Of a stretch of 64,000 nt of DNA, positions 47,936 to 56,539 are shown piece after piece (position 1 is the stretch's first letter; every line of letters begins with the position of its first letter). The DNA is from JADGHX01 sp035760965 (GTDB taxonomy: Bacteria > Pseudomonadota > Gammaproteobacteria > Steroidobacterales > Steroidobacteraceae), in contig DASTRY010000054.1 of assembly GCA_035760965.1 (NCBI GenBank), positions 1 through 64,000 of the forward strand, read 5' to 3'. Under the pieces are notes generated by a model. That model did not search any database. It was not told the DNA's origin and was given only the letters and a program-made list of their open reading frames with translations. The position numbers and the translations under genes were made by a program.

Positions 47936-48667
47936 TCAGCGCCCCGCGGTCATCACGAGGTCGTCGGCGCCGTTCCATTTCGTCCACTGATTGATGACGA
48001 GATCGGAATAGTGCCGCCGCCCGACGCTGCCGTTGTAGCGCGCGAGCGCGCGCGTGACGCTGTTGTTCTCTTTCTGCAGATAGAAACGCAGGATCGCGCA
48101 GCCCATGCGGATGTTCTGCGCCGTGCGCGTGAGCTCGTAGCGCCGCATGCCGAGCTGCTCCGGCCAGAACGGCATTACCTGCATCAGCCCGACTGCCCCC
48201 GCGCTCGACACGGCCCAGCGATCGAAGCGGCTCTCGACCATGATCACGGCCATCACGAGCCCCGGCGGTAACGGCGCTTCGCCTTCGCGCTTCGACTCGC
48301 AGAACACCTGCGTGAGAATCTCGAGCCGCTCGTCCCGGTCCTTCACGATCTTGCGCAGCCGCGGCTCCATCATCGTGTACCAGACCGCGGACTCGTAGCG
48401 ATCGGCAAAGCACTGCGCCTGATCGATGGCGCGCTTCACCACCGCCTTCAGCTCCGGATCTTTCTGCTGATCGGCGTGGGCAATGCCGCCGCCAATCGAC
48501 AGCAGAATCACGCCCCAGGCGACAGCAAGCAGGCGAGGCAGCCCGAAAATACCCTGAAGACACGCGAAACGGTGTGGACGCATTCCCGCGAGCCCACGCC
48601 GCGCCGCGCCGCGCCGGCGCTCCTCGCGTTCGAGTCTCACGGGTGGTGTCTCACGGGCGTTCCTCAT
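47936..48667 (-). CDS. Lytic transglycosylase (SLT family)
   Basis: A 243-residue periplasmic enzyme that cleaves peptidoglycan to 1,6-anhydro-muropeptides. A basic start and hydrophobic segment (LAVAWGVILLSIGGGIA) form a signal peptide or anchor. The catalytic Glu is in IMVESRFDRWAVSSAGAVGLMQVMP (split VESRFD and GLMQ motifs), and ARYNGS is the third motif. It follows proS by 27 bases on the same strand, an arrangement seen in Xanthomonas-like genomes from memory. Confidence 0.9.
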   Translation of the reverse strand: MRNARETPPVRLEREERRRGAARRGLAGMRPHRFACLQGIFGLPRLLAVAWGVILLSIGGGIAHADQQKDPELKAVVKRAIDQAQCFADRYESAVWYTMMEPRLRKIVKDRDERLEILTQVFCESKREGEAPLPPGLVMAVIMVESRFDRWAVSSAGAVGLMQVMPFWPEQLGMRRYELTRTAQNIRMGCAILRFYLQKENNSVTRALARYNGSVGRRHYSDLVINQWTKWNGADDLVMTAGR

Positions 48668-48694
48668 GCGATTTCCCCGCCGACGCGCAGGCGC

Positions 48695-50491
48695 TCACCG
48701 CCCCATTCGCGACCGGATGAACTCCAGCGCGCCTTCGAGCGGAAAGTCCTGACTCTCCGTATCGCGACGATGCCGATACTCGAGCTTCCCCGCATCGATG
48801 CCGCGCTCGCCGACCACGACCCGATGCGGAATGCCGAGCAGCTCCGCATCCGCGAACTTGACGCCCGGCCGCGCATCCCGATCGTCATAGAGCACTTCGA
48901 TGCCGGCGGCCGTCCACTCGGCATAGAGCCGATCGGCAATCTCCCGCACCCGATAGGACTTGTGCGCATTCATGGGTATCAGCACGACATGAAAGGGCGC
49001 AATCGGCTCCGGCCAGATGATCCCGCGCTCATCGTGATTCTGTTCGATGGCGGCCGCCACGATGCGCGTCACACCGATGCCATAGCAGCCCATGTACGGC
49101 ACGACGCTCTTGCCGGATTCGTCCAGCACCGTGGCGTTCATCGCCTGTGAATAGAGCTGGCCGAGCTGGAAGATGTGCCCGACCTCGATCCCGCGCACGA
49201 TGCGCAGCTTGCCCTTGCCGGTCGGGCTTGGATCGCCCTCGACGACGTTGCGGATGTCGGCGACGTGCTCCGGCGCCGGCAGGTCGCGCCCCCAGTTCAC
49301 GCCGGTGAAGTGGAAGTCGTCCTCGTTGGCGCCGACCGCGAAATCGCTCATCGAGGCGACCGTGTGATCCGCGATGAACGTGATCCCGCGCACCGTCCGC
49401 TCGTCCGCGAAGAGCGGTCCGAGCGAGCCGAAGCCGGCGCCGAAGGCCATGCGCACGGCGTCCGGGGTGGCGGGGCGCAGCGGCGTCTTCACCTGCGGGA
49501 GCTTGCCGGCCTTCACTTCGTTCAGCTGGTGATCGCCGCGCACGAGGAACGCGACGAGGCCGTCGACGCCCTCGTATACGAGCGTCTTCACGGTCTTCTC
49601 GATCGGGATCGACAGCGCCTTCACCAGGTCTTCGATCGTGCGCAGCCCGGGTGTCGGGATCTTCCGCAGCTCTTCGCGCGGCGGCGCAGGCGGCGTGCCG
49701 CGCAGCATCGTCAGCTCGTCCTCGTCGATCACGCCCGGCACGGTGCCCGGCGCGACCTTCGCGCCCGGCGGCAGCGCGATCGCCGTCTCGATGTTCGCGG
49801 CGTAATCGTCACCGTCCGAGACCGCGATCGCATCCTCGCCGCTCGCTGCGAGCACCTGGAATTCTTCGGACCGGTTGCCGCCGATCGCGCCCGAATCCGC
49901 CTGCACCGCGCGGAACTCGAGCTTCATGCGCTGGAACATGCGGGTGTACGCCTCGCGCATGACGAGATAGCCGTCCTCGCGCAGCGACTTCTCGTCCATG
50001 TGGAACGAGTACGCGTCCTTCATGATGAACTCGCGTGCGCGCATGACGCCGAAGCGCGGCCGGATCTCGTCGCGGAACTTGGTCTGCACCTGATAGAAAT
50101 TCACCGGCAGCTGCCGGTAGCTCTTCAGCTCGCGCCGCGCGATGTCGGTGATGACTTCCTCGTGCGTCGGGCCGATGAGGAAGTCACGCTGGTGGCGATC
50201 CTTCAAGCGCAGCATCAGCGGTCCGAACTTGTCCCAGCGGCCGGTCTCCTGCCACAGCTCCGCGGGCTGCACGGCGGGCATGAGGAGCTCGAAGGCGCCG
50301 GCGCGGTTCATCTCCTCGCGCACGATGTTCATGACCTTCGTGAGAGTGCGCATCCCGATGGGCATCCAGGTGTAGAGGCCGGCCGCGAGGCGCCGGATCA
50401 GGCCGGCGCGCAGCATGAGGCGCTGGCTTTCGATCTCGGCCTCGGCCGGAGTTTCCTTCAGGGTCGCGATCGGGTACTGGGACAGTCTCAT
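48695..50491 (-). CDS. proS: Prolyl-tRNA synthetase (bacterial type)
   Basis: A 598-residue class II synthetase. The opening MRLSQYPIATLKETPAEAE and the motif blocks GLYTWMPIG, MPAVQPAELW, GPTHEEVIT and REFIMKDAYSFH are typical. An editing (INS) domain that deacylates Ala-tRNA-Pro occupies the centre (~225-400), and the C-terminal anticodon domain has YDDRDARPGVKFADAELLG. ATG at 50491 is the start; the open frame continues upstream but only as non-coding shadow of pssA. The lytic transglycosylase is next downstream. Confidence 0.98.
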   Translation of the reverse strand: MRLSQYPIATLKETPAEAEIESQRLMLRAGLIRRLAAGLYTWMPIGMRTLTKVMNIVREEMNRAGAFELLMPAVQPAELWQETGRWDKFGPLMLRLKDRHQRDFLIGPTHEEVITDIARRELKSYRQLPVNFYQVQTKFRDEIRPRFGVMRAREFIMKDAYSFHMDEKSLREDGYLVMREAYTRMFQRMKLEFRAVQADSGAIGGNRSEEFQVLAASGEDAIAVSDGDDYAANIETAIALPPGAKVAPGTVPGVIDEDELTMLRGTPPAPPREELRKIPTPGLRTIEDLVKALSIPIEKTVKTLVYEGVDGLVAFLVRGDHQLNEVKAGKLPQVKTPLRPATPDAVRMAFGAGFGSLGPLFADERTVRGITFIADHTVASMSDFAVGANEDDFHFTGVNWGRDLPAPEHVADIRNVVEGDPSPTGKGKLRIVRGIEVGHIFQLGQLYSQAMNATVLDESGKSVVPYMGCYGIGVTRIVAAAIEQNHDERGIIWPEPIAPFHVVLIPMNAHKSYRVREIADRLYAEWTAAGIEVLYDDRDARPGVKFADAELLGIPHRVVVGERGIDAGKLEYRHRRDTESQDFPLEGALEFIRSRMGR

Positions 50492-50575
50492 CGGACGAGC
50501 TTTGCCGGGAAAAAGCGAAAAGGGCGGGCATCTTAGCAGGCCGGTCCGGGAGGTCCTTGTTACCATCCGCACCCC

Positions 50576-51370
50576 ATGGAAGACGCGACCCCCGACACCC
50601 GCCCGCCGCCGCGGCGGGGCGCCTACCTGCTGCCGAATCTCCTGACGACGGGATGCCTGTTCTCGGGCTTCTACGCGATCGTCGCCGCCATCGACAAGAA
50701 CTTCGAGCCGGCCGGCATCGCCGTGTTCGTCGCCATGGTCTTCGACGGCCTGGACGGCCGAATTGCGCGGCTGACCCGCACCGAGACCGCATTCGGCAAG
50801 GAATACGACAGCCTCGCGGACATGGTCGCGTTCGGCCTCGCGCCCGCGATCGTCACGTATCAGTGGGGGGTCGTGAAGATCGCCGAGTACGGGCAGGCGT
50901 GGGGGCGTTTCGGCTGGCTCGCCGCGTTCTTCTACGCCGTCGCGGCCGCGTTGCGGCTCGCGCGCTTCAATGCGCGCTCGGCGACCGCGGACAAGCGCTA
51001 TTTCGAGGGGCTGCCGAGCCCGTCGGCGGCGGCCACGGTCGCGGGCTTCGTCTGGTTTTCGAGCTACATTCGCGAGCCGGGGCTTCCCGGCTTGATCGCG
51101 GCCTTCCTGGTGACGGTGGCCGCGGGGCTCCTCATGGTGAGCAGCTTCAGCTATCCGAGCTTCAAGCAGTTCGACATGGACCGGCGCATCAAGCGGGCGT
51201 ACATGATCATCGTGCCGCTCTTCTTCGTCCTCATCGCGCTGGACCCGCCGACGATGCTGCTGTCGATGTTCGCCACCTATGCCGCCTCCGCGCCCGTGCT
51301 GTGGGCCGTGCGGCGTATCCGCCGCAGCTCGCGCGCGAACCCGGCCTCGGGTTCGGGAGGCTCGAGCTGA
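50576..51370 (+). CDS. pssA: CDP-diacylglycerol-serine O-phosphatidyltransferase
   Basis: A 264-residue membrane enzyme that makes phosphatidylserine from CDP-diacylglycerol and serine. The CDP-alcohol motif is complete (DGLDGRIARL, then G and YDSLADM), preceded by LLPNLLTTGCLFSGFYAI, and there are about six membrane helices. The form is the integral-membrane type II enzyme rather than the soluble E. coli one. Its stop overlaps the uracil-DNA glycosylase ATG (TGATG). Confidence 0.95.
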   Translation: MEDATPDTRPPPRRGAYLLPNLLTTGCLFSGFYAIVAAIDKNFEPAGIAVFVAMVFDGLDGRIARLTRTETAFGKEYDSLADMVAFGLAPAIVTYQWGVVKIAEYGQAWGRFGWLAAFFYAVAAALRLARFNARSATADKRYFEGLPSPSAAATVAGFVWFSSYIREPGLPGLIAAFLVTVAAGLLMVSSFSYPSFKQFDMDRRIKRAYMIIVPLFFVLIALDPPTMLLSMFATYAASAPVLWAVRRIRRSSRANPASGSGGSS

Positions 51371-52161
51371 TGGATGCTGCGCGCCGCCTCGAGTATCTGC
51401 GGGCGATCGGCGTCGATGTGTGGGTGCCGCGCAAGGCCGCGACGGTCGATGCGGTGCCCGTTGCACGGACTGCCGCCGAACCGGCACCGGCGCCCGCACC
51501 AGCGTCTGCCTTCGCCCCGGCGCCGGCGCAAGGGCTAGCCCCCACTACGACGCCCGCGCAAACACCGCCCGCCGCTCTGAGCCCTGACATTGAGGCTCAG
51601 TGGGAAGCCCTCAAAGCCGAGGTTCTCGCCTGCCGCAAATGCCCGCTCCACAGCACCCGCACGCAGGGCGTCTTCGGTGTGGGGAACCGCCGCGCGGACT
51701 GGCTGATCATCGGCGAAGCCCCAGGCGCGGAAGAGGACCGGCAGGGCGAGCCCTTCGTCGGCCGCGCCGGTCAGCTCCTGAACGCCATGCTCAGAGCCAT
51801 CGGCCTGCCGCGCGAAACCGTCTTCATCGCGAACGTGCTCAAGTCGCGTCCGCCCGGCAACCGCGACCCGAAGCCCGAGGAGGTCGCGGCCTGCATGCCG
51901 TATCTCAGCCGCCAGATCGCGCTGCTGCAGCCAAAGCTCATGCTCGCGGTCGGGCGTATCGCGGCGCAGACGCTCCTGGCGACCGACTTGTCTTTGAGCC
52001 GTCTGCGCGGTCAGGTACATACGTTCGGTGAGCTGAACACGCCGCTCATCGTGACGTATCATCCCGCCTACTTACTGCGCACACCCGCAGACAAGCGAAA
52101 GGCCTGGGAAGACCTCAAGTTTGCGCGCAGTGTGTTCCGAAGGCTTGCTGGGGAATCGTGA
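51370..52161 (+). CDS. Family 4-like uracil-DNA glycosylase
   Basis: A 263-residue protein of the UDG superfamily that removes uracil from DNA. An N-terminal Ala/Pro linker (~28-70) precedes the fold. Motif GEAPGAEEDRQGEPFVGRAG and the C-terminal YHPAYLL are clear. Of the four [4Fe-4S] ligands expected in family 4, Cys88, Cys91 and Cys175 are present; the third position is Ser159 (KSRPPGN, usually KCRPP). Cluster binding may be weakened or use the Ser. It overlaps pssA and rimI by one to three bases, forming a tight operon. Confidence 0.9.
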   Translation: MDAARRLEYLRAIGVDVWVPRKAATVDAVPVARTAAEPAPAPAPASAFAPAPAQGLAPTTTPAQTPPAALSPDIEAQWEALKAEVLACRKCPLHSTRTQGVFGVGNRRADWLIIGEAPGAEEDRQGEPFVGRAGQLLNAMLRAIGLPRETVFIANVLKSRPPGNRDPKPEEVAACMPYLSRQIALLQPKLMLAVGRIAAQTLLATDLSLSRLRGQVHTFGELNTPLIVTYHPAYLLRTPADKRKAWEDLKFARSVFRRLAGES

Positions 52162-52658
52162 TGGCAACCGCACCCGAGCTGCTGGCGTCCGCGCGAGAGG
52201 TGACGATCCGGACCATGCTCGAGCCGGATGTGCCGAGCGTCGTCGCCATCGAGCGCGCCGCCTATCAATTCCCCTGGAGCGAGGGCATTTTTCGCGATTG
52301 CCTGCGGGTCGGCTACGTGTGCCGTGTCGCGTGCGTCGGCGAGGAAGTGGTCGCATACGGCGTCATGAGCGTCGGGGCCGGCGAGGCGCATATCCTGAAC
52401 CTCTGCGTGAACGCGCATTTCCGCTGCCGCGGGATCGGCCGCCAGCTCCTGCGCTACCTCGTGGATCGGGCGCGCTCGGCCGGGATGGGCGAGGCGTTCC
52501 TCGAGGTGCGTCCCTCGAACACGGCAGCCATCCGGCTCTACCAGTCGATGGGCTTCGAGCAGGTCGGCATTCGCCGCGGCTACTACCAGGCCGTCGGCGG
52601 CCGCGAGGATGCGGCGGTCTTGAAGCTCGCGCTGACGAACAAGCCCTTCCGCGTGTGA
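52161..52658 (+). CDS. rimI: Ribosomal-protein-alanine N-acetyltransferase
   Basis: A 165-residue GNAT enzyme acetylating the N-terminal Ala of ribosomal protein S18. The CoA-binding loop is RCRGIGRQLL, followed by FLEVRPSNTAAIRLYQSMGFEQVG and RRGYYQ; all are RimI hallmarks. ATG at 52161 overlaps the preceding stop (TGATG); a GTG three bases earlier also exists. It ends the pssA-udg-rimI run. Confidence 0.95.
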   Translation: MATAPELLASAREVTIRTMLEPDVPSVVAIERAAYQFPWSEGIFRDCLRVGYVCRVACVGEEVVAYGVMSVGAGEAHILNLCVNAHFRCRGIGRQLLRYLVDRARSAGMGEAFLEVRPSNTAAIRLYQSMGFEQVGIRRGYYQAVGGREDAAVLKLALTNKPFRV

Positions 52659-52666
52659 CGTCCGCC

Positions 52667-52719
52667 GTGCGCGGCGCGCCGCCCTGAGCGGCGCGCGCAC
52701 TGCAGGGCTTGCCCTTTTT
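52667..52719 (+). terminator. Terminator after rimI
   Basis: A strong hairpin with 13 paired bases, a three-base bulge and a CCTGA loop (52667-52700) starts just after the rimI stop. It is followed by a small AGGG/CCCT hairpin and a run of five T (52715-52719). It should end the pssA-udg-rimI transcript ahead of prfC. Confidence 0.55.
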
Positions 52720-52787
52720 CCATCCGGCCGTACATTGCCCGCCTGCCACGGCAGGGCGGCCGGGCCATCTGTGATCGAGAGCTTCGA

Positions 52788-54377
52788 GTGACTGATTCCC
52801 TGAGCAAAGAAATCGAGCGACGGCGCACCTTCGCCATCATCTCCCACCCCGACGCCGGCAAGACCACCCTGACGGAGAAGCTCCTGCTCTTCGGCGGTGC
52901 CATCCAGATGGCCGGCACCGTGAAGGGCCGCAAGGCCGCGCGCCACGCCACGTCCGACTGGATGCGGCTCGAGCAGCAGCGCGGAATTTCCGTGACCTCG
53001 TCGGTCATGCAGTTCCCGTATCGGGATTGCATCGTGAATCTGCTCGACACGCCGGGCCACGAGGACTTCTCGGAAGACACCTACCGCACGCTGACGGCGG
53101 TGGATTCCGCGCTCATGGTCATCGACTGCGCGAAGGGCGTCGAGGAGCGCACGATCAAGCTGATGGAGGTCACGCGCCTGCGCGATACGCCCATCATGAC
53201 CTTCATCAACAAGCTCGACCGCGAAGGCCGGCCGCCGATCGATCTGCTGGACGAGATCGAGCGCGTGCTGAAGATTCGCACCGCCGTCGTCACGTGGCCG
53301 ATCGGCATGGGGCGCGACCTCAAAGGCATCTACCACCTGCTCGAGGACCGTATCTACGTGTACGAGCCCGGCAAGGGCGGACGCGTGGGCGAGAACCTCA
53401 TCATCGCCGGGCTGAACAGCGCGGAGGGTCAGGCGTTTCTCGGCGAGCGTGCCGCAGCCTTCGCCGACGAGATCGAGCTGGTGAAGGGCGCGACGGATGC
53501 GTTCGATCCAGACGCGTACCGCGCCGGCAAGCAGACGCCGGTGTTCTTCGGCTCAGCCATCAACAACTTCGGCGTGGAGGAGCTGCTCGCGTCGTTCACG
53601 GCGCACGCGCCGGGGCCGCAGCCGCGCGCCGCGCGCGAGCGCACGGTGGCGCCGAACGAGAAGGCGCTCAGCGGCTTCGTCTTCAAGATCCAGGCGAACA
53701 TGGACCCCGGTCACCGCGACCGCATCGCCTTCATGCGCCTGTGCTCCGGCAAGTACACGCGCGGCATGCGCCTGTACCATGTGCGCCTCGGCAAGGAAGT
53801 GCGCGTCGCCGACGCGCTCACTTTCATGGCCGCGGACCGCGCGCAGGCGGAGGAAGCGTTCGCCGGTGACATCATCGGCTTGCACAATCATGGCACCATC
53901 AACATCGGGGACACCTTCACGGAAGGCGAGAAGCTGGCGTTCACGGGCATCCCGAACTTCGCCCCGGAAATGTTCCGGCGCGCGGTGCTGAAGGACCCGC
54001 TGAAAATGAAGGCGCTAACGAAGGGGCTGTCGCAGCTCTGCGAGGAGGGCGCGACGCAGCTCTTCAAGCCGCTGCGGAACAACGATCAGATTCTCGGCGC
54101 GGTGGGCCAGCTGCAGTTCGAAGTGGTAGCGTTCCGGCTCGAGGATGAGTACAGCGTGAACTGCGTGTTCGACAACGTGAACGTCTACACCGCCCGCTGG
54201 GTCACGGCGGACGACGAGAAGAAGCTCGAGGAGTTTCGCAACAAGGCCTACGAGAACCTCGCGCTCGACCACGCGGGGTCGCTCGTCTACCTGGCGCCGA
54301 CCCGCGTGAACCTGCAGCTGACGCTCGAGCGCTGGCCGGAGCTGCGATTCAGCGAAACACGCGAGCACGCCGCGTGA
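52788..54377 (+). CDS. prfC: Peptide chain release factor 3
   Basis: A 529-residue translational GTPase that recycles RF1 and RF2 from ribosomes. The GTPase motifs are SHPDAGKTTLTEKLL (G1), the QQRGISVTSSVMQF switch I region, DTPGHEDF (G3) and NKLD (G4). Domains 2 and 3 follow, with RF3-type FAPEMFRRAVLKDPLK. GTG at 52788 is the start. The C-terminus overlaps the MFS gene by 4 bases (GTGA). Confidence 0.98.
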   Translation: MTDSLSKEIERRRTFAIISHPDAGKTTLTEKLLLFGGAIQMAGTVKGRKAARHATSDWMRLEQQRGISVTSSVMQFPYRDCIVNLLDTPGHEDFSEDTYRTLTAVDSALMVIDCAKGVEERTIKLMEVTRLRDTPIMTFINKLDREGRPPIDLLDEIERVLKIRTAVVTWPIGMGRDLKGIYHLLEDRIYVYEPGKGGRVGENLIIAGLNSAEGQAFLGERAAAFADEIELVKGATDAFDPDAYRAGKQTPVFFGSAINNFGVEELLASFTAHAPGPQPRAARERTVAPNEKALSGFVFKIQANMDPGHRDRIAFMRLCSGKYTRGMRLYHVRLGKEVRVADALTFMAADRAQAEEAFAGDIIGLHNHGTINIGDTFTEGEKLAFTGIPNFAPEMFRRAVLKDPLKMKALTKGLSQLCEEGATQLFKPLRNNDQILGAVGQLQFEVVAFRLEDEYSVNCVFDNVNVYTARWVTADDEKKLEEFRNKAYENLALDHAGSLVYLAPTRVNLQLTLERWPELRFSETREHAA

Positions 54378-55675
54378 GCACCGAAGCGCTCGCCGCGAGC
54401 CCCGGCCGGGTGCGCAGCGTGCTGCTGCGAAAGCCCGTCATCGCGTGGGCGCTCTGCGATTGGGCGAACTCTGCGTTCGCCACGACCGTGATGGCGGGGT
54501 TCTTTCCGCTGTACTTCAAGCAGTACTGGAACGCCGGCGTCGATGCCACGGTGAGCACGTTCCGGCTCGGGCTCGCGAACGGCATCGCGAGCTTCATCAT
54601 CGCGATTCTCGCTCCGCTCGTCGGCGCCATCGCGGACAAGGGCGGCGCGCGCATCAGGCTGCTCGCGCTCTTCACCGTGCTCGGCGCGGCCATGACAGTG
54701 GGGATGTACTGGGTCGCCCAGGGCCAGTGGGAGATCGCGGCGCTGCTGTACATCCTCGCCTCGCTCGGGTTCTGGCACGGCAATCAGTTCTACGACTCGC
54801 TGCTGACGGACATCGCCGAGGAGCGCGAGTACGACGTCGCCTCCGGCTACGGCTACGCGCTCGGCTATCTCGGCGGCGGTCTGCTGTTTCTCGTCAATGT
54901 GTTGATGGCGACGAAGCCTGCGATGTTCGGCATCCCCGATGCGAGCACCGGGGTCCGGCTCTCGTTCGTCACCGTGGGCGTGTGGTGGGTCGTCTTCACG
55001 ATCCCGGCGCTGTTCATCAAGGAGAAACATGCCGCGGAGGGCTTGCCGTTCCGGCAGGCGATCGCGGCGGGCGCGCGTGAGCTCGTGAGCACCCTGCGTC
55101 ATTTGCGCGGCGATCGCACGCTCCTGTGGTTTCTGCTCGCGTACTGGTTCTACATCGACGGCGTGAACACGATCGTCAAGATGTCCGTCGACTACGGCAT
55201 GTCGCTCGGGCTGAAGACGGATGCGCTCATCCAGGCTCTGCTGCTCGTGCAGTTCATCGGCTTTCCGGCCGCGCTCGCGTTCGGCTGGCTCGGCAAGCGC
55301 ATCGGGCCGCGCGCGGGCATCTTCATCGGCATCGCCGCGTACGCGTTCGGCTCGGGCTACGCGTACTTCATGACCACCGAGGCCGATTTCTTCGGCCTCG
55401 CGATCCTGATCGGGCTCGTGCAGGGCGGAATCCAGTCGCTGTCGCGCTCGCTGTACGGGCGGCTCGTGCCGGCCGGCAAGGCGGGCGAGTTCTTCGGCAT
55501 CTACAACCTGATGGGCAAGGCGTCGTCGATTCTCGGGCCGCTGCTCACCGGCACCGTCGCGCTGCTGACGCACGATTCACGGCTCGCGATCGTCTCCATC
55601 GCCATTCTGTTCGCGATCGGCGCCGTGTTCCTCGCGCGTGTTCAAGTGCCCCACGCGGCCGGATCGAGCCCGTAG
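54374..55675 (+). CDS. MFS transporter, UMF1/Atg22-like
   Basis: A 433-residue polytopic transporter with about 12 helices. The N-terminus WALCDWANSAFATTVMAGFFPLYF is the hallmark of the UMF1 group related to Atg22, and KGGARIRLLALF and LGYLGGGLLFLVNV are in expected places. Substrate is unknown; relatives may export nutrients or drugs. The GTG start overlaps prfC, so it is co-translated. Its 3' end overlaps the convergent MtfA-like gene by 34 bases. Confidence 0.9.
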   Translation: MSTEALAASPGRVRSVLLRKPVIAWALCDWANSAFATTVMAGFFPLYFKQYWNAGVDATVSTFRLGLANGIASFIIAILAPLVGAIADKGGARIRLLALFTVLGAAMTVGMYWVAQGQWEIAALLYILASLGFWHGNQFYDSLLTDIAEEREYDVASGYGYALGYLGGGLLFLVNVLMATKPAMFGIPDASTGVRLSFVTVGVWWVVFTIPALFIKEKHAAEGLPFRQAIAAGARELVSTLRHLRGDRTLLWFLLAYWFYIDGVNTIVKMSVDYGMSLGLKTDALIQALLLVQFIGFPAALAFGWLGKRIGPRAGIFIGIAAYAFGSGYAYFMTTEADFFGLAILIGLVQGGIQSLSRSLYGRLVPAGKAGEFFGIYNLMGKASSILGPLLTGTVALLTHDSRLAIVSIAILFAIGAVFLARVQVPHAAGSSP

Positions 55676-56475
55676 AACGTCGCGAGCTCGCTGTAGAGCG
55701 CAGGGTGGAGCCGCTGCAGGTCCACCGGTCGCTCGAAGAATGTTTCCGTCGCCACGGCGAAGAACTCGACCGTGGATTCGGTGCCGTAAGGGTCGATGAG
55801 CGTGTCGTCACCGCGATCGACGGCGTCGCAGAGCGCCTCGTATTCGCGTTCCAGCAGATCGTGCCACGCCTCGAAATCGGCGTGACCCGCGCGCGTATCC
55901 GTGAGCGCGCCGCCGAGCGCGTTGTCCAGGAAGTGAGCGAACTCGTGAACCACAACGTTGTAGATCTCCGTCTCGCTGCCGTGGTCTTGCACGTCCTGCC
56001 ACGAGAGCACGATCTGTGCGGTGTCGAGGGACTGGCCCGAGAGCACGCTCTCGCCTTCGGTGACGACGCCCGCCTCGTCCTCGTCGGTCTGGTTGACGAC
56101 GAACTCGTCGGGATAGAGGAGGACGCTGCCGAGCGATTCGTAGGCCCGCGGATCGCGCTCGACGACGAGCAGGCAGGCCTGCACTGCGATGACGAGGCGC
56201 ATTTCGTCGGTCACCTGCAGTCCGCGGCAGCCGATGAATTGCACGTCGGCGAGGAAGGCGCGGACGACGGGCTCGAGCTTCGAACGCAGCGCGGGCGGGA
56301 TGCGGCGATAGAGCGGGAGCGAGCGCTCGAGCAGCGCGCGCCACTCGGGCGGAAAGGGCTCGCTGAATCGCGCGGCGCGGCGACGCTCACGCACCGCGCC
56401 CCAAACGATGGCGCCCACGAGCGCGAGCACGCCGAGCGAAAGGATGACCGCGAGTGCGAGCTGCGATTGCGTCAC
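55642..56475 (-). CDS. MtfA-like zinc metallopeptidase
   Basis: A 277-residue protein with one N-terminal transmembrane helix (~8-26). The zinc motif is HEFAH (His177, Glu178, His181) followed by FLDNALGG, typical of MtfA; the later EFFAVATETFFE contains the additional ligand Glu. In E. coli MtfA is a peptidase that interacts with the Mlc repressor; whether the same holds here is unknown. GTG at 56475 begins directly before the membrane helix. Its 3' end overlaps the MFS gene tail-to-tail by 34 bases. Confidence 0.88.
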   Translation of the reverse strand: MTQSQLALAVILSLGVLALVGAIVWGAVRERRRAARFSEPFPPEWRALLERSLPLYRRIPPALRSKLEPVVRAFLADVQFIGCRGLQVTDEMRLVIAVQACLLVVERDPRAYESLGSVLLYPDEFVVNQTDEDEAGVVTEGESVLSGQSLDTAQIVLSWQDVQDHGSETEIYNVVVHEFAHFLDNALGGALTDTRAGHADFEAWHDLLEREYEALCDAVDRGDDTLIDPYGTESTVEFFAVATETFFERPVDLQRLHPALYSELATFYGLDPAAWGT

Positions 56476-56539
56476 CGTGCTCTCGCTTTCACCCCTGCGC
56501 CGCCGGCGCTGGCCGTCGCGGATCCGGCGGAGTGCACAG

